The notes under the pieces: generated by a model
What the model was told of the DNA's origin: nothing
Database searches by the model: none
The model's input: the letters and a program-made list of their open reading frames with translations, nothing else
Program-made: the position numbers and the translations under genes
Shown: positions 24,401-33,447 of the stretch, one piece after another
Position numbering within the stretch: position 1 is the stretch's first letter
How the letters are laid out: each line of letters starts with the position of its first letter
NCBI GenBank assembly: GCA_019424905.1
Contig: JAHYYP010000006.1
Span: forward strand, 1 to 64,000
Direction of reading: 5' to 3'
DNA: 64,000 nucleotides
DNA from: Collinsella sp.
Lineage (GTDB): Bacteria > Actinomycetota > Coriobacteriia > Coriobacteriales > Coriobacteriaceae

Positions 24401-26182
24401 ATGCTGCTTACGCAAACGACAACGCCCGAGGACGTCAAGGCTCTCGACCGCGCCGAGCTTCCGCTGCTCTGCGGCGAGATCCGCCAGGCAATCCTCGAAA
24501 GCTCTGCCGCCATCGGCGGGCACGTTGCCCCCAACCTGGGCGTCGTTGAGCTCACGGTTGCGCTTCATCGCGTGTTTAACTCCCCCATCGACAAGATTGT
24601 CTTTGACGTTTCGCACCAGACCTACGCCCACAAGGCGCTGACGGGGCGCGCGTACACTTATATCGATCCGGAGCGTTATGGCGAGGCTTCTGGCTTTGCC
24701 AATCCCGACGAGTCCGAGCACGACCTGTTCGCCATGGGCCATACCTCCACGTCGGTGAGCCTGGGCTGCGGCCTGGCGCACGCTCGTGACCTGGCGGGTG
24801 ATGCGTACAACGTCATCACCATCATTGGCGACGGCTCGCTTTCGGGCGGCCTGGCGTTTGAGGGCTTTAACAATGCCGCCAATCTCGACAGCAACCTGAT
24901 CATCATCGTCAATGACAACGACCAGTCCATTGCCGAGAACCACGGTGGTCTGTATCGCAATCTGGCCGAGCTGCGCGCCAGCAACGGCACCTGTGAGCGC
25001 AACGTTTTCCGCGCGATGGGGCTCGACTATCGCTACTTAGACGCCGGCAACGATGTGTTGGCCCTGGTCGACACGCTGCAGGAGCTGCGCGATATCGATC
25101 ATCCCATCGTGCTGCACGTCTCCACCGCAAAGGGCAAGGGCTTTGAGCCAGCCCAGAGCGACCCCGAGCGCTGGCATCATGTGGGTCCGTTTGACATGGC
25201 GACTGGGCGCAAGCTCTGCCCGGGCCATCCGAGCGAGCCTGCGCCGCGCACCTATGCCGACATTACGGGCGAGGCCCTGAGCGCCGCCATCGAGCACGAT
25301 CCGCAGGTCGTGGGCATCACGGCCGCCACGCCCTACATCATGGGCTTTACACCCGAGCTTCGCACCGCGGCAGGCAAGCAGTTTGTCGACGTGGGCATTG
25401 CCGAGGAACACGCCGTCACCTTTGCCACCGCGCTCGCCAGCGCCGGTGCCAAGCCGGTCTTTGGCGTGTACGGCACGTTTTTGCAGCGCGCCTACGACGA
25501 ACTGTGGCACGACCTGTGCCTCAACGACGCCCCCGCAACCATCCTGGTGTTTGGCGCGTCGATCTTTGGCACCACGTCCGAGACGCACCTTTCGTTCTTT
25601 GATATTTCCATGCTGGGCGGTCTTCCCAACATGCACTACTTGGCGCCGGCCTGCATGGAGGAATATCTGTCCATGCTGAGCTGGTCGCTCGACCACCGCG
25701 AGCATCCCGTGGCGATTCGCGTGCCGGGCATTGGCTTGGTAAGCCGCCCCGACTTGGCGCCTGCCGAGGACGCCGATTACGGCGCCGTTCGTTACAACGT
25801 GGTGCGCCAGGGTCGCGACGTGGCCGTGCTCGCGCTTGGCGATTTCTTTGAGCTGGGCGAGCGCGTAGCAAACCGCTTGGCTGCCGAGTACGACATCGAG
25901 GCCACGCTCGTCAACCCGCGCTATGCAACTGAGCTCGACCGTGAGTTCCTCGACAGCCTTGCCGCCGAGCATCGCGTTGTCGTCACCCTCGAGGACGGCA
26001 TCTTGGACGGCGGCTGGGGCGAGCGCGTGGCATGTTATCTGGCATGCACGCCGTTGCGCACGCGCACCTTCGGCATCGCCAAGGGCTTCCCCGACCGCTA
26101 CGACCCCAACGAGCTGCTCGCTCAGAACGGCATGACGGCCGAGAACATGGCCGCCGAAGCCGTAAGGCTACTTAACGAGTAA
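24401..26182 (+). CDS. dxs: 1-deoxy-D-xylulose-5-phosphate synthase, divergent
   Basis: 593 residues. Thiamine-diphosphate enzyme that joins pyruvate and glyceraldehyde 3-phosphate to start the MEP isoprenoid path. GGHVAPNLGVVELTVALH, GHTSTSVSLG, the ThDP motif GDGSLSGGLAFEGFNNAA, GIAEEHAVTFA and YGTFLQRAYDE all match DXS. Differences: the linker is short (canonical length is ~620) and the usual GADG-THQG segment reads GTTSETHLS, replacing the catalytic-domain Asp (E. coli Asp427) with Thr while keeping the His. Canonical H49, H299, E370 and Y392 equivalents are present. It may be a normal divergent DXS or a paralogue with another acceptor. GGAG lies upstream of the ATG. It has its own terminator. 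Confidence 0.8.
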   Translation: MLLTQTTTPEDVKALDRAELPLLCGEIRQAILESSAAIGGHVAPNLGVVELTVALHRVFNSPIDKIVFDVSHQTYAHKALTGRAYTYIDPERYGEASGFANPDESEHDLFAMGHTSTSVSLGCGLAHARDLAGDAYNVITIIGDGSLSGGLAFEGFNNAANLDSNLIIIVNDNDQSIAENHGGLYRNLAELRASNGTCERNVFRAMGLDYRYLDAGNDVLALVDTLQELRDIDHPIVLHVSTAKGKGFEPAQSDPERWHHVGPFDMATGRKLCPGHPSEPAPRTYADITGEALSAAIEHDPQVVGITAATPYIMGFTPELRTAAGKQFVDVGIAEEHAVTFATALASAGAKPVFGVYGTFLQRAYDELWHDLCLNDAPATILVFGASIFGTTSETHLSFFDISMLGGLPNMHYLAPACMEEYLSMLSWSLDHREHPVAIRVPGIGLVSRPDLAPAEDADYGAVRYNVVRQGRDVAVLALGDFFELGERVANRLAAEYDIEATLVNPRYATELDREFLDSLAAEHRVVVTLEDGILDGGWGERVACYLACTPLRTRTFGIAKGFPDRYDPNELLAQNGMTAENMAAEAVRLLNE

Positions 26183-26220
26183 AAAACCTCCGCAAGGGAA
26201 GCACCCCTGCGGAGGTTTTT
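26182..26220 (+). terminator. dxs terminator
   Basis: AAAAACCTCCGCA / TGCGGAGGTTTTT with a 13-nt loop and poly-T, directly after the dxs stop. Confidence 0.9.
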
Positions 26221-26237
26221 ATTTTCGCGGCGCGATT

Positions 26238-26294
26238 ATCTCAATCTGTAACATCTATGGCCCGAATTCCCGTCTAACTGTTACAGATTGAGAT
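26238..26294. repeat. Tandem palindrome array, unit 1
   Basis: Arms ATCTCAATCTGTAACA and TGTTACAGATTGAGAT (16 bp) around a 25-nt loop. Units 2 and 3 follow at 81- and 80-bp spacing. Confidence 0.85.
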
Positions 26295-26318
26295 AAGACG
26301 TCTTAGTCCCTGACCTTT

Positions 26319-26375
26319 GTCTCAATCTGTAACAGATAGAGACCTTTTAGCCATCCAGATGTTACAGATTGAGAC
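26319..26375. repeat. Tandem palindrome array, unit 2
   Basis: Arms GTCTCAATCTGTAACA / TGTTACAGATTGAGAC, loop again 25 nt but of different sequence. Confidence 0.85.
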
Positions 26376-26398
26376 ATTCGAATTCCCCTGAAGAGAAA

Positions 26399-26455
26399 AT
26401 CTCGATCTGTAACAGGTAGAACCCATTTCCTCGTCTAACTGTTACAGATTGAGAC
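26399..26455. repeat. Tandem palindrome array, unit 3
   Basis: Left arm ATCTCGATCTGTAACA, right arm TGTTACAGATTGAGAC, loop 25 nt; the loop shares CGTCTAAC with unit 1. Confidence 0.85.
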
Positions 26456-26530
26456 AAAGCAGCAAGGCATGCCGCCGCACCGACCATGCCGTCTGCAAAG
26501 CGCTATCTCAGCTGCAATAAGCGACGTTTA

Positions 26531-26575
26531 CCCAGATAAAACCTGCCAAAATAAACCTGTCCCTTTTTGGTAGGT
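26531..26575 (+). repeat. CCTGTCCC-loop palindrome, copy 2
   Basis: Plus-orientation copy (CCAGATAAAACCTGCCAAAA... to TTTTTGGTAGGT). With the tandem array it fills the 507-bp gap between dxs and the solute-binding protein. Confidence 0.85.
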
Positions 26576-26617
26576 AGAATTACCCATAAGGTAAGTATGT
26601 TTCTGAGTTATTTCGTG

Positions 26618-26647
26618 TTGACCCATTTGAGCGCGATAGGGTATAAC
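26618..26647 (+). promoter_or_regulatory. Promoter of the amino-acid ABC operon
   Basis: TTGACC (26618-26623), 18-bp spacer, TATAAC (26642-26647); transcription would start about 37 bp before the lipoprotein ATG. Confidence 0.6.
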
Positions 26648-26690
26648 TCTACTCAACCGCTAGGGATTTTATTGAGAAAGGTGTTCTACC

Positions 26691-27686
26691 ATGAGCAAGA
26701 ACCTCTCCCAGCAGGTCGTTCTCGACCGCCGCGGCTTTGTCGCCGCCACCTTCGCAACCGTCGCCGGCCTTGGTCTTGCCGGCTGCTCCGACACCAGCGC
26801 CGAGGCCGACAAGGGTTCCGCCGCCGGCTCCTCCAAGGGCTCCGAGGATACCGAGGTTTCCGCTACGCTCGATGCCAAGGCATTCGACAAGCTCGTCGAC
26901 AACGGCCCCAAAGCCGACGACGATGCCATCGCCGCCAGCACCTGGGCCACGGCCGTCAAGGACGCCGGCGTCTTTAAGATCGGTGGCGTTCAGACCTCCA
27001 CGCTCTTCTCCCTCCTCAACGAGAAAGACGGTCAGACCCGCGGCTTCGATGCCGGTATCGCACAGCTCCTGTCCAACTACATTCTGGGCGAGAACAAGGT
27101 CGAGATCACCCAGGTGACCTCGGACACGCGCGAGTCTGTCCTGCAGAACGGCCAGGTCGACGCCGTCTTTGCCACCTACACCATCACTGACGAGCGCAAG
27201 AAGCTCGTCTCCTTCGCCGGCCCCTACTACTACACGCAGCAGGCCATCCTGGTGCTCGCCGATAACGACGACATCAAGAGCGTCGACGACCTGGCCGACA
27301 AGAACGTCGCCGTCCAGTCCGGCTCCAACGGCCCCGCCATCCTGGAGGAGTTCGTTCCCAAGGCCAGCCAGCAGGAGTTCAAGACCGACGAGGAGGCCCG
27401 CCAGGCACTCCAGCAGGGTCGCGTTGATGCCTACGTCATCGATAACAACATGCAGCAGAGCGCCCTGGTCCGCGAGCCCGGCAAGTACAAGATCGCCGGC
27501 AAGCCCTTCGGCAGCAAGGAGCCCTACGGCATCGGCCTGCCGCTCGATTCCGACGGCGTCGCCTTTGTCAACGACTTCCTTAAGAAGATCGAGGACGACG
27601 GCACCTGGACTGAGCTGTGGCAGATCTGCATCGGCGACCGTACGGGCGACACCAATGTTCCCGAGCTGCCCGAGATCGGCGCCTAG
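26691..27686 (+). CDS. Amino-acid ABC transporter substrate-binding lipoprotein
   Basis: 331 residues. The N-terminus has DRRGF (Tat-like twin Arg) and ends in the lipobox LAGC (Cys32), so it is exported and lipid-anchored by Lgt. A Ser/Gly/Asp-rich linker follows, then a family-3 periplasmic-binding fold: FDAGIAQLLSNYILG, VDAVFATYTITDERKKLVSFAGPYY and VAVQSGSNGPAILEEF are characteristic of glutamate/glutamine/polar amino-acid binders. The ligand cannot be fixed from sequence. AAAGGTG is the ribosome binding site. It leads the operon SBP - permease - permease - ATPase - peptidase C26; a hairpin after it probably allows extra SBP transcript. Confidence 0.9.
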   Translation: MSKNLSQQVVLDRRGFVAATFATVAGLGLAGCSDTSAEADKGSAAGSSKGSEDTEVSATLDAKAFDKLVDNGPKADDDAIAASTWATAVKDAGVFKIGGVQTSTLFSLLNEKDGQTRGFDAGIAQLLSNYILGENKVEITQVTSDTRESVLQNGQVDAVFATYTITDERKKLVSFAGPYYYTQQAILVLADNDDIKSVDDLADKNVAVQSGSNGPAILEEFVPKASQQEFKTDEEARQALQQGRVDAYVIDNNMQQSALVREPGKYKIAGKPFGSKEPYGIGLPLDSDGVAFVNDFLKKIEDDGTWTELWQICIGDRTGDTNVPELPEIGA

Positions 27687-27774
27687 GCAGCGAGCCTGGT
27701 AACGACCGCAACGAAACCATACGGAAACGCATGATGCGCTTTATTGCGGTAAACTGTTTCCTCACTGAGTTGTC

Positions 27775-27804
27775 GGGGCTTCCGTACACGCGGGAGCCCC
27801 TTTC
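27775..27804 (+). terminator. Intra-operon attenuator hairpin
   Basis: GGGGCT (27775-27780) and AGCCCC (27795-27800) with an inner CCG/CGG, then TTTCC. Lies between the substrate-binding protein and first permease. Confidence 0.6.
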
Positions 27805-27824
27805 CTTATCGGCGGGAGGTCCGC

Positions 27825-28484
27825 ATGAGTCTCTCCGAGCTCTGGTCGCTCTATGGCCAGAACTATATCGACGCGCTGCTAGCAACCTGGGGCATGACGC
27901 TTGAGTCGTTTGTCATCGCCATGGTGCTGGCCGTCGCCGTCACCGTGATGCGCGTGTCGCCGCTCAAGCCGCTGCGCGTCTTTGGCGACCTGTATGTCCA
28001 GGTCTTCCGTAACATCCCCGGCATCGCACTGCTCATCATCGTCGTCTATGCGCTGCCGCCGCTCAAGGTCGTTCTGCCCTACCGCACCTGCGTTATCGTC
28101 GCCACGGTCCTTTTGGGCTCGGCCTTTGGCTCCGAGAACTTTATGAGCGGCATCAACACCGTCGGCGTCGGTCAGGTGGAAGCCGCCCGCTCGCTCGGCA
28201 TGAGCTTCAGCCGTATCCTCGCCAAGATCGTGATTCCGCAGGCGCTGCGCTCGAGCGTGCTACCCATGACCAACCTCTTTATCGCCGTCATGCTCACCAC
28301 CGCGCTCGGCAGTCAGGTGCCGCTTAAGCCGCAGGAACTCACCGGCGTGGTGAGCTACATCAACACGCGCTCGCTCGGCGGCGTCGCCGCGTTCTTTATC
28401 TCGGCGCTCGGCTACCTGGGCACGGCCTTTGTGGTGAGCCACATTGGCAACTACATCGATAAGAAGGTGAGGATCCTCCGATGA
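27825..28484 (+). CDS. Polar amino-acid ABC transporter permease (1)
   Basis: 219 residues, about five membrane helices, and the permease coupling loop EAARSLGMSFSRILAKIVIPQALR (EAA motif) in a HisM/GlnP-type protein. It forms a heterodimer with the following permease in the cytoplasmic membrane. GGGAGG lies before the ATG. Its last codon overlaps the start of the second permease (ATGA), giving tight co-translation. Confidence 0.92.
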   Translation: MSLSELWSLYGQNYIDALLATWGMTLESFVIAMVLAVAVTVMRVSPLKPLRVFGDLYVQVFRNIPGIALLIIVVYALPPLKVVLPYRTCVIVATVLLGSAFGSENFMSGINTVGVGQVEAARSLGMSFSRILAKIVIPQALRSSVLPMTNLFIAVMLTTALGSQVPLKPQELTGVVSYINTRSLGGVAAFFISALGYLGTAFVVSHIGNYIDKKVRILR

Positions 28485-29314
28485 GCAAGCATTCCTCCCC
28501 TGCACTCACCATGCGCGATGCGCTCTACGAGGCTCCCGGCCCCAAGATGCGCGCCAAGATTCGCATCGGCACCGCCATTTCGCTCGTTGCCGTGGCCGCG
28601 CTCATCGCTCTGGTACTGCAGCGCTTTTATGTGACCGGCCAGCTTTCGGTCCACTATTGGTATTTCTTTACGCACCTCACCACCTGGAAGTTCTTGCTTG
28701 CCGGCTTTGAGGGCACCGTTAAAGTCGCACTCACCGCCGGCGTCATTGCGCTGGTACTGGGCTTAGCCCTTATGCTCGGCCGCACCAGCGGCATCAATCC
28801 GCTGCAGCTGGTCTGCCGCGTGCTCACCGATTTCTTCCGCGGCGTGCCGAGCCTGCTGTTCATCTACTTCTTCTTTTTGGTGCTGCCCCAGTACAAGATC
28901 GCACTGCCGTCGTTTTGGATGCTCACGCTTCCCGTCGCGCTTGCTGCAGCCGGCGTGCTGGCCGAGATTTTCCGCGCCGGCGTCAATGCCGTGCCGCGCG
29001 GTCAGGTCGAGGCAGCCCAGGCGCTCGGTCTCTCCAAGGCCAAAATCACCTTTAAAATCGTGTTGCCGCAGGCTATTCGGTTCATCATTCCGTCGTTGAT
29101 TTCGCAGCTTGTGGTCGTAGTCAAAGACACCACCGTCGCCTATGTGGTGAGCTACCCCGACCTCATGCAAAATGCCCGTGTGCTCATTACCAACTACGAC
29201 GCCCTCGTGTCGGTCTACCTGGTAATCGCGGTCATCTACATCCTCATCAACGTCGCGATCAACAAGGCCGCCATCTACGTTTCGCACAAGACCGGCGCGA
29301 CCATCATCCGCTAA
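28481..29314 (+). CDS. Polar amino-acid ABC transporter permease (2)
   Basis: 277 residues. HisQ/GlnP family: longer N-terminus than the first permease, five or six membrane segments, and the EAA loop EAAQALGLSKAKITFKIVLPQAIR. Start ATG overlaps the stop of the upstream permease by 4 bp. The pair of permeases plus a separate ATPase is the standard PAAT-family arrangement. Confidence 0.92.
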   Translation: MSKHSSPALTMRDALYEAPGPKMRAKIRIGTAISLVAVAALIALVLQRFYVTGQLSVHYWYFFTHLTTWKFLLAGFEGTVKVALTAGVIALVLGLALMLGRTSGINPLQLVCRVLTDFFRGVPSLLFIYFFFLVLPQYKIALPSFWMLTLPVALAAAGVLAEIFRAGVNAVPRGQVEAAQALGLSKAKITFKIVLPQAIRFIIPSLISQLVVVVKDTTVAYVVSYPDLMQNARVLITNYDALVSVYLVIAVIYILINVAINKAAIYVSHKTGATIIR

Positions 29315-29350
29315 CGCTTTACCATTTCGAGTCATAAGGAGCCGAGCACC

Positions 29351-30115
<765 letters not shown>

Positions 30116-30167
30116 CCCAATTGCCATGTTCGCTCGCCATGACCATCCAAACTCGAAAGTTACACCT

Positions 30168-30977
30168 ATGATCGGAACTCGTACTTCATCGTCATACACC
30201 CCGCACGTCGACGTCGCCCCCGCCGACCGTCCGCTCATCCTCGTCGCGCCGCGCTGGGAAGAGGCGAAGCCGTTTTTGAGCGAGACGCTCTCCCCCAACG
30301 AGGAGATCGCGAGCGTCTTTGTCGACGCCATCCTTGCCGCCGGCGGCCTGCCGCTGCAGATGTCTATTACCGAGGACATTGAGGTTATCCGTCATTACGT
30401 CGATATCGCCGACGGCATCGCCATTCCCGGCGGCCCGGACGTCAACCCCAAGCGCTGGGGCGATGATCGACCCTACGACCCCACCCTCTGCTGCGAGATC
30501 CGCGATAGCTTTGAGTTTAAGCTGGTCGGCGAGGTGCTCCGTGCCAAAAAGCCGCTCTTTACCACCTGCCGCGGCACGCAGTTGCTCAATGTCGCCACTG
30601 GCGGCACCCTGTGCATGGACGTGCCAAGCCTGGGCGCGCGCGAGGGCCGCACGCAGTGGCGTCACACCCACGTGCTCAACGATCCCGTGCACCCCGTCGA
30701 GGTCGTGCCGGGCTCGCTGCTCGACCGCGCGGTTGGTGGGCACAGGCTGATCCAGACCAACTCGGCGCACCACTGCTGCGTCGACCGTCTGGGTAAAAGC
30801 ACGCGCTTGGTCGCCAAGGCAACCGACGGCGTTCCCGAGTGCATCGAGGTCGAAGGCCAGCCATTCTGCCTGGGCGTGCAATGGCATCCTGAGTACACGT
30901 GGAAGACGCTCGAGACCGACTTTAACCTATGGAAGTCGTTTGTCGAGGCGGCGGCAAAGGTTAAGCAGGCCCGCTAG
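30168..30977 (+). CDS. Peptidase C26 / gamma-glutamyl-GABA hydrolase family protein
   Basis: 269 residues. Class-I glutamine amidotransferase-like hydrolase of the PuuD family: nucleophile Cys in TTCRGTQLLNVATGG, and the His-Glu pair in GVQWHPEY. GIAIPGGPDVNPKRWGDD is the family's glycine-rich strand. It would cleave gamma-glutamyl amides (for example gamma-Glu-GABA or gamma-Glu peptides). Its place at the end of a polar amino-acid import operon suggests the transporter brings in a gamma-glutamyl compound or glutamate derivative; that is an inference. The start at 30168 is preferred, an ATG at 30126 would also be in frame. A terminator-like stem (31017-31046) follows and appears interrupted by the IS element. 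Confidence 0.82.
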   Translation: MIGTRTSSSYTPHVDVAPADRPLILVAPRWEEAKPFLSETLSPNEEIASVFVDAILAAGGLPLQMSITEDIEVIRHYVDIADGIAIPGGPDVNPKRWGDDRPYDPTLCCEIRDSFEFKLVGEVLRAKKPLFTTCRGTQLLNVATGGTLCMDVPSLGAREGRTQWRHTHVLNDPVHPVEVVPGSLLDRAVGGHRLIQTNSAHHCCVDRLGKSTRLVAKATDGVPECIEVEGQPFCLGVQWHPEYTWKTLETDFNLWKSFVEAAAKVKQAR

Positions 30978-31015
30978 CTCGCGAATCACACAGGCTTAAA
31001 CCTTCCATGCCAGGG

Positions 31016-31046
31016 GGGGGCGGACACCAGCAACGGTGCCCGCCCA
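31016..31046 (+). terminator. Terminator-like stem next to the IS left end
   Basis: GGGCGGACACC / GGTGCCCGCCC (one mismatch) with a 6-nt loop. It has no T-run, which fits a host terminator cut by the IS. Confidence 0.45.
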
Positions 31047-31056
31047 TTACAGTCTG

Positions 31057-31270
31057 AAAGAGGCCATCGATAAATTTCGATGGCGAGCATTCGGCGCATT
31101 GCCTACGATACGGGCAAGCCCCGAGGGGCCGCCGATCGGGCGCCTCCGGATGGCCGTCTGCCCCTGCCCCGTAGAGGGCCCGGGGGGTGTTGCCACCGGG
31201 GGCGCTCGCCGCTCCGGACGACTGATAGGAAACTGCCGGGCGCAAGCGCCACGGCCAGGTAATGTGGGTG
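31057..31270 (+). ncRNA. Candidate bridge RNA of the IS110 element
   Basis: The left end begins with a strong stem-loop GCCATCGA-TAAATT-TCGATGGC (31063-31084), followed by GC-rich segments with several further possible stems up to ~31270. Segment 31183-31191 (GGGGGTGTT) is exactly complementary to the element's right end (32580-32588, AACACCCCC), and GTAATG (31259-31264) to the left end (CATTAC, 31044-31049), in the order expected for left and right donor guides. CGGGCA (31111-31116) could pair with the left flank (TGCCCG, 31037-31042). Consistent with the bridge RNAs described for IS621/IS110, but short matches in GC-rich DNA can arise by chance. Confidence 0.5.
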
Positions 31271-31316
31271 TCGCGGGGAGGGGTTCCGATCGGCCTACCG
31301 ATTGGAGGATACCACC

Positions 31317-32474
31317 GTGGCACCAATTAGAATGCCGGAAGCCGTCATCGGGCTCGATGTCGGGAAATCGTCCCACTGGGCATGCGTCGCGACTCGAGAT
31401 GGCGAGGTGCTGTTGAGCGCCCCCGTCGCGAACAGGGAGGACGACCTGGACTCGCTGTTCGGCCGCTTCCCCGATGCGCTCGTGGTCGTCGACCAGTCGC
31501 GCAACATAGGCGCCCTCGCGCTCGCCCGCGCCAGGGCGGCCGGGATGTCGGCGGCGTACCTGCCGGGACTCGCGGCGCACGGGGCCGCCAGGCTCTTCGC
31601 CGGCGACGCCAAGACCGACGAGCGAGACGCGATGGTCATCGCGAAGACGGCGCTTGGCATCCCCGACGCGCTCCCGCCGGTCGGAGACCCAGGTCCGACG
31701 ATTGCGGCGGCGAGGGCGCTGGCCGCCCAGAGGAACTTCCTGACCTGCGAGAACACTAGGAATAAGAACCGGCTGCGCAGCATCCTGCTGGAATCGTGCC
31801 CCGCCTTCGAGGCGCTGGTCGACCTGTCCGACGGGCCCCAGCTGAGGCTCATGGCATCCCTCGGCGGGGCCTGGTCGGTAGCCGACGCCGGGCCCCGCAG
31901 GGCGGCGGCGCTCACGCGTGGGGCGGCGCGCGGTAAGATCGAGGCCCTCGTCCGCTCGACAACCTCCTCGACAAGGCCGGATGCGTCGGTCGTCGCCGCC
32001 GAGGACCGGGCGGTGAAACTGCTCGCGCGCAGGATATCCGAGAACTCGGCGGAGATCGAGGCGATCACGGCGGAGATCTCCGCCCTGCTCGAGGGCGACG
32101 ATACCTACCGATGCCTCCTGACGGTGCCGGGCATCGGGCCCAAAACCGCTTCCGAGCTTGCGATCTCCATCGACATCGAAGACTTCCCCAGTCACGACAG
32201 GCTCGCGTCGTACTGCGGCCTGGCGCCGCGCAACCGCCAGTCGGGAACCTCGATCTCCTCGGTGGCGGCATCGCGCCAAGGCAACAAGAGGCTGAAGAAC
32301 CTGCTCATATTCTCATGTAACTGCCTTACCCGGACAGAGGGGAGATGGGGCGACTACTACACCAGGTGCCGAGAGCGGGGCATGTCGCACGGCAAGGCGC
32401 TCAAGGCGCTGGCGCGAAAGAGACTGAAGGTCATCTACGCGGTCATGCGAGACAGGGTGCCTTACGCAGCCTAG
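31317..32474 (+). CDS. IS110-family recombinase (transposase)
   Basis: 385 residues. N-terminal RuvC-like DEDD domain: GLDVGKSSHWACVA (Asp), VVDQSRN region, and GDAKTDERDAMVIAK (Asp pair). The C-terminal Transposase_20 domain shows LLTVPGIGPKTASELAISI, YCGLAPRNRQSG and ASRQGNKRLKNLLIFS; the catalytic Ser of the family should lie here. The frame opens at TTG 31302, but GTG at 31317 has GGAGG 8 nt upstream and is preferred. The gene looks intact, so the element may be active. GC content is as high as the host's, so it is well adapted or resident in related genomes. Confidence 0.93.
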   Translation: MAPIRMPEAVIGLDVGKSSHWACVATRDGEVLLSAPVANREDDLDSLFGRFPDALVVVDQSRNIGALALARARAAGMSAAYLPGLAAHGAARLFAGDAKTDERDAMVIAKTALGIPDALPPVGDPGPTIAAARALAAQRNFLTCENTRNKNRLRSILLESCPAFEALVDLSDGPQLRLMASLGGAWSVADAGPRRAAALTRGAARGKIEALVRSTTSSTRPDASVVAAEDRAVKLLARRISENSAEIEAITAEISALLEGDDTYRCLLTVPGIGPKTASELAISIDIEDFPSHDRLASYCGLAPRNRQSGTSISSVAASRQGNKRLKNLLIFSCNCLTRTEGRWGDYYTRCRERGMSHGKALKALARKRLKVIYAVMRDRVPYAA

Positions 32475-32628
32475 CCGAAACGCACCGAGCAGACTGAAGC
32501 CCACCGGCCTAATGGCTTGGCGTCAGCATGCCGCGATTCGGTCGCACGGAGAGCATTTCCCAGTTGACAAAACTATAGGAACACCCCCTGTATTTGGTAT
32601 GCTCGGTATGATTATCCCTCACAAGCAA

Positions 32629-33447
32629 TCAAAGAAATCTCGACCGCAATCGGTCGACGGTAAAGCAAATGGCAAAAACGCTTGCTACGTTTATTAGGCA
32701 GTCAATTAGAATCGAAATGCATTGACTATTCCCCAACGGGCTCACGCCACAAATCCACATGAGCATCGAGGCTGGAAGCGGAAGCATGGAATTGGCCCCG
32801 ATCTGTATGTAGATCGCTACAACGTTGACAAGCAACAGCATGCCAATCGGACCGAAGCCGGACCCAAAATAGGAAACAGCGATCACGCAAGAGACCACGT
32901 ATGCAAGGCAGGCAGCGGCAGCAAGAACAAGTCGATAGCAAAATACATGCAGGTTGAAATACTGCTGAGCATCCAGAACGATTGCGCAGTTAAGACAGTA
33001 CAAAACGACACTCGACAGGATAAACGCGACCAAAAGGGCGAGGGATGACAGTATCGCCCGCGCAACAGTAGCGCACACCCGCTTCCCTCCCCGAGCCGCC
33101 GACAACCCCCACGGTTCCTCAACAAAGCCCGAACTGACAAAGCGCGGCACAATGCAAGCCGCGATGAACGGAAAGAACAATGCATGAGCCAACGGGGCTA
33201 CGTTGAACAGCAGACCGCGAAAAACCTCTGCATTACCAAATAGAAGGACATCCTCTGCCGATAGCCGAAGCGTCGGGTCTGGGAAAAAGCCCAAGAAACT
33301 GTTCTCACGGAGGCTACAGAACCACATCGGGAAAGAATTAAGCTGCAATGCCACCATGCACGCATAAATTACCAAGATTAAGGCGTACACCCATTTGCTC
33401 ACATGCTTCAATTCTGACTGGAGAAGTCTTTTAATCTGACGAGCCAT
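32629..33447 (-). CDS. ABC-2 type permease subunit
   Basis: 272 residues, about six membrane helices separated by short loops, with no recognisable soluble domain. By position (ATPase - permease - permease) it is the second membrane subunit of a lantibiotic-immunity-like (LanFEG/BcrAB) exporter. ATG at 33447 overlaps the upstream permease by 17 bp and follows GGGGGTG. Its codon use is less GC-rich than the host average, in line with a transferred operon. The substrate (an antimicrobial peptide is the family's usual one) is not provable. Confidence 0.75.
   Translation of the reverse strand: MARQIKRLLQSELKHVSKWVYALILVIYACMVALQLNSFPMWFCSLRENSFLGFFPDPTLRLSAEDVLLFGNAEVFRGLLFNVAPLAHALFFPFIAACIVPRFVSSGFVEEPWGLSAARGGKRVCATVARAILSSLALLVAFILSSVVLYCLNCAIVLDAQQYFNLHVFCYRLVLAAAACLAYVVSCVIAVSYFGSGFGPIGMLLLVNVVAIYIQIGANSMLPLPASMLMWICGVSPLGNSQCISILIDCLINVASVFAICFTVDRLRSRFL

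Larger units (their letters stand above)
31043..32584 (+). mobile_element. IS110-family insertion sequence
   Basis: Approximate limits. Contains an intact DEDD recombinase gene, a ~270-bp non-coding left end with structure and ~100 bp of right end. IS110 elements lack true terminal inverted repeats, so I placed the ends by two clues: the host hairpin at 31016-31046 on the left and an isolated TTGACA (32564-32569) near the right end that would supply the -35 of a junction promoter in the circular form, about 17 bp from CATTAC at the left end. Ends could be wrong by tens of bases. Confidence 0.6.

Noticed and set aside
26238..26455. CRISPR-like array
   Set aside because: Only three units with palindromic arms; loop sequences are not spacer-sized independent units and no cas genes are nearby.
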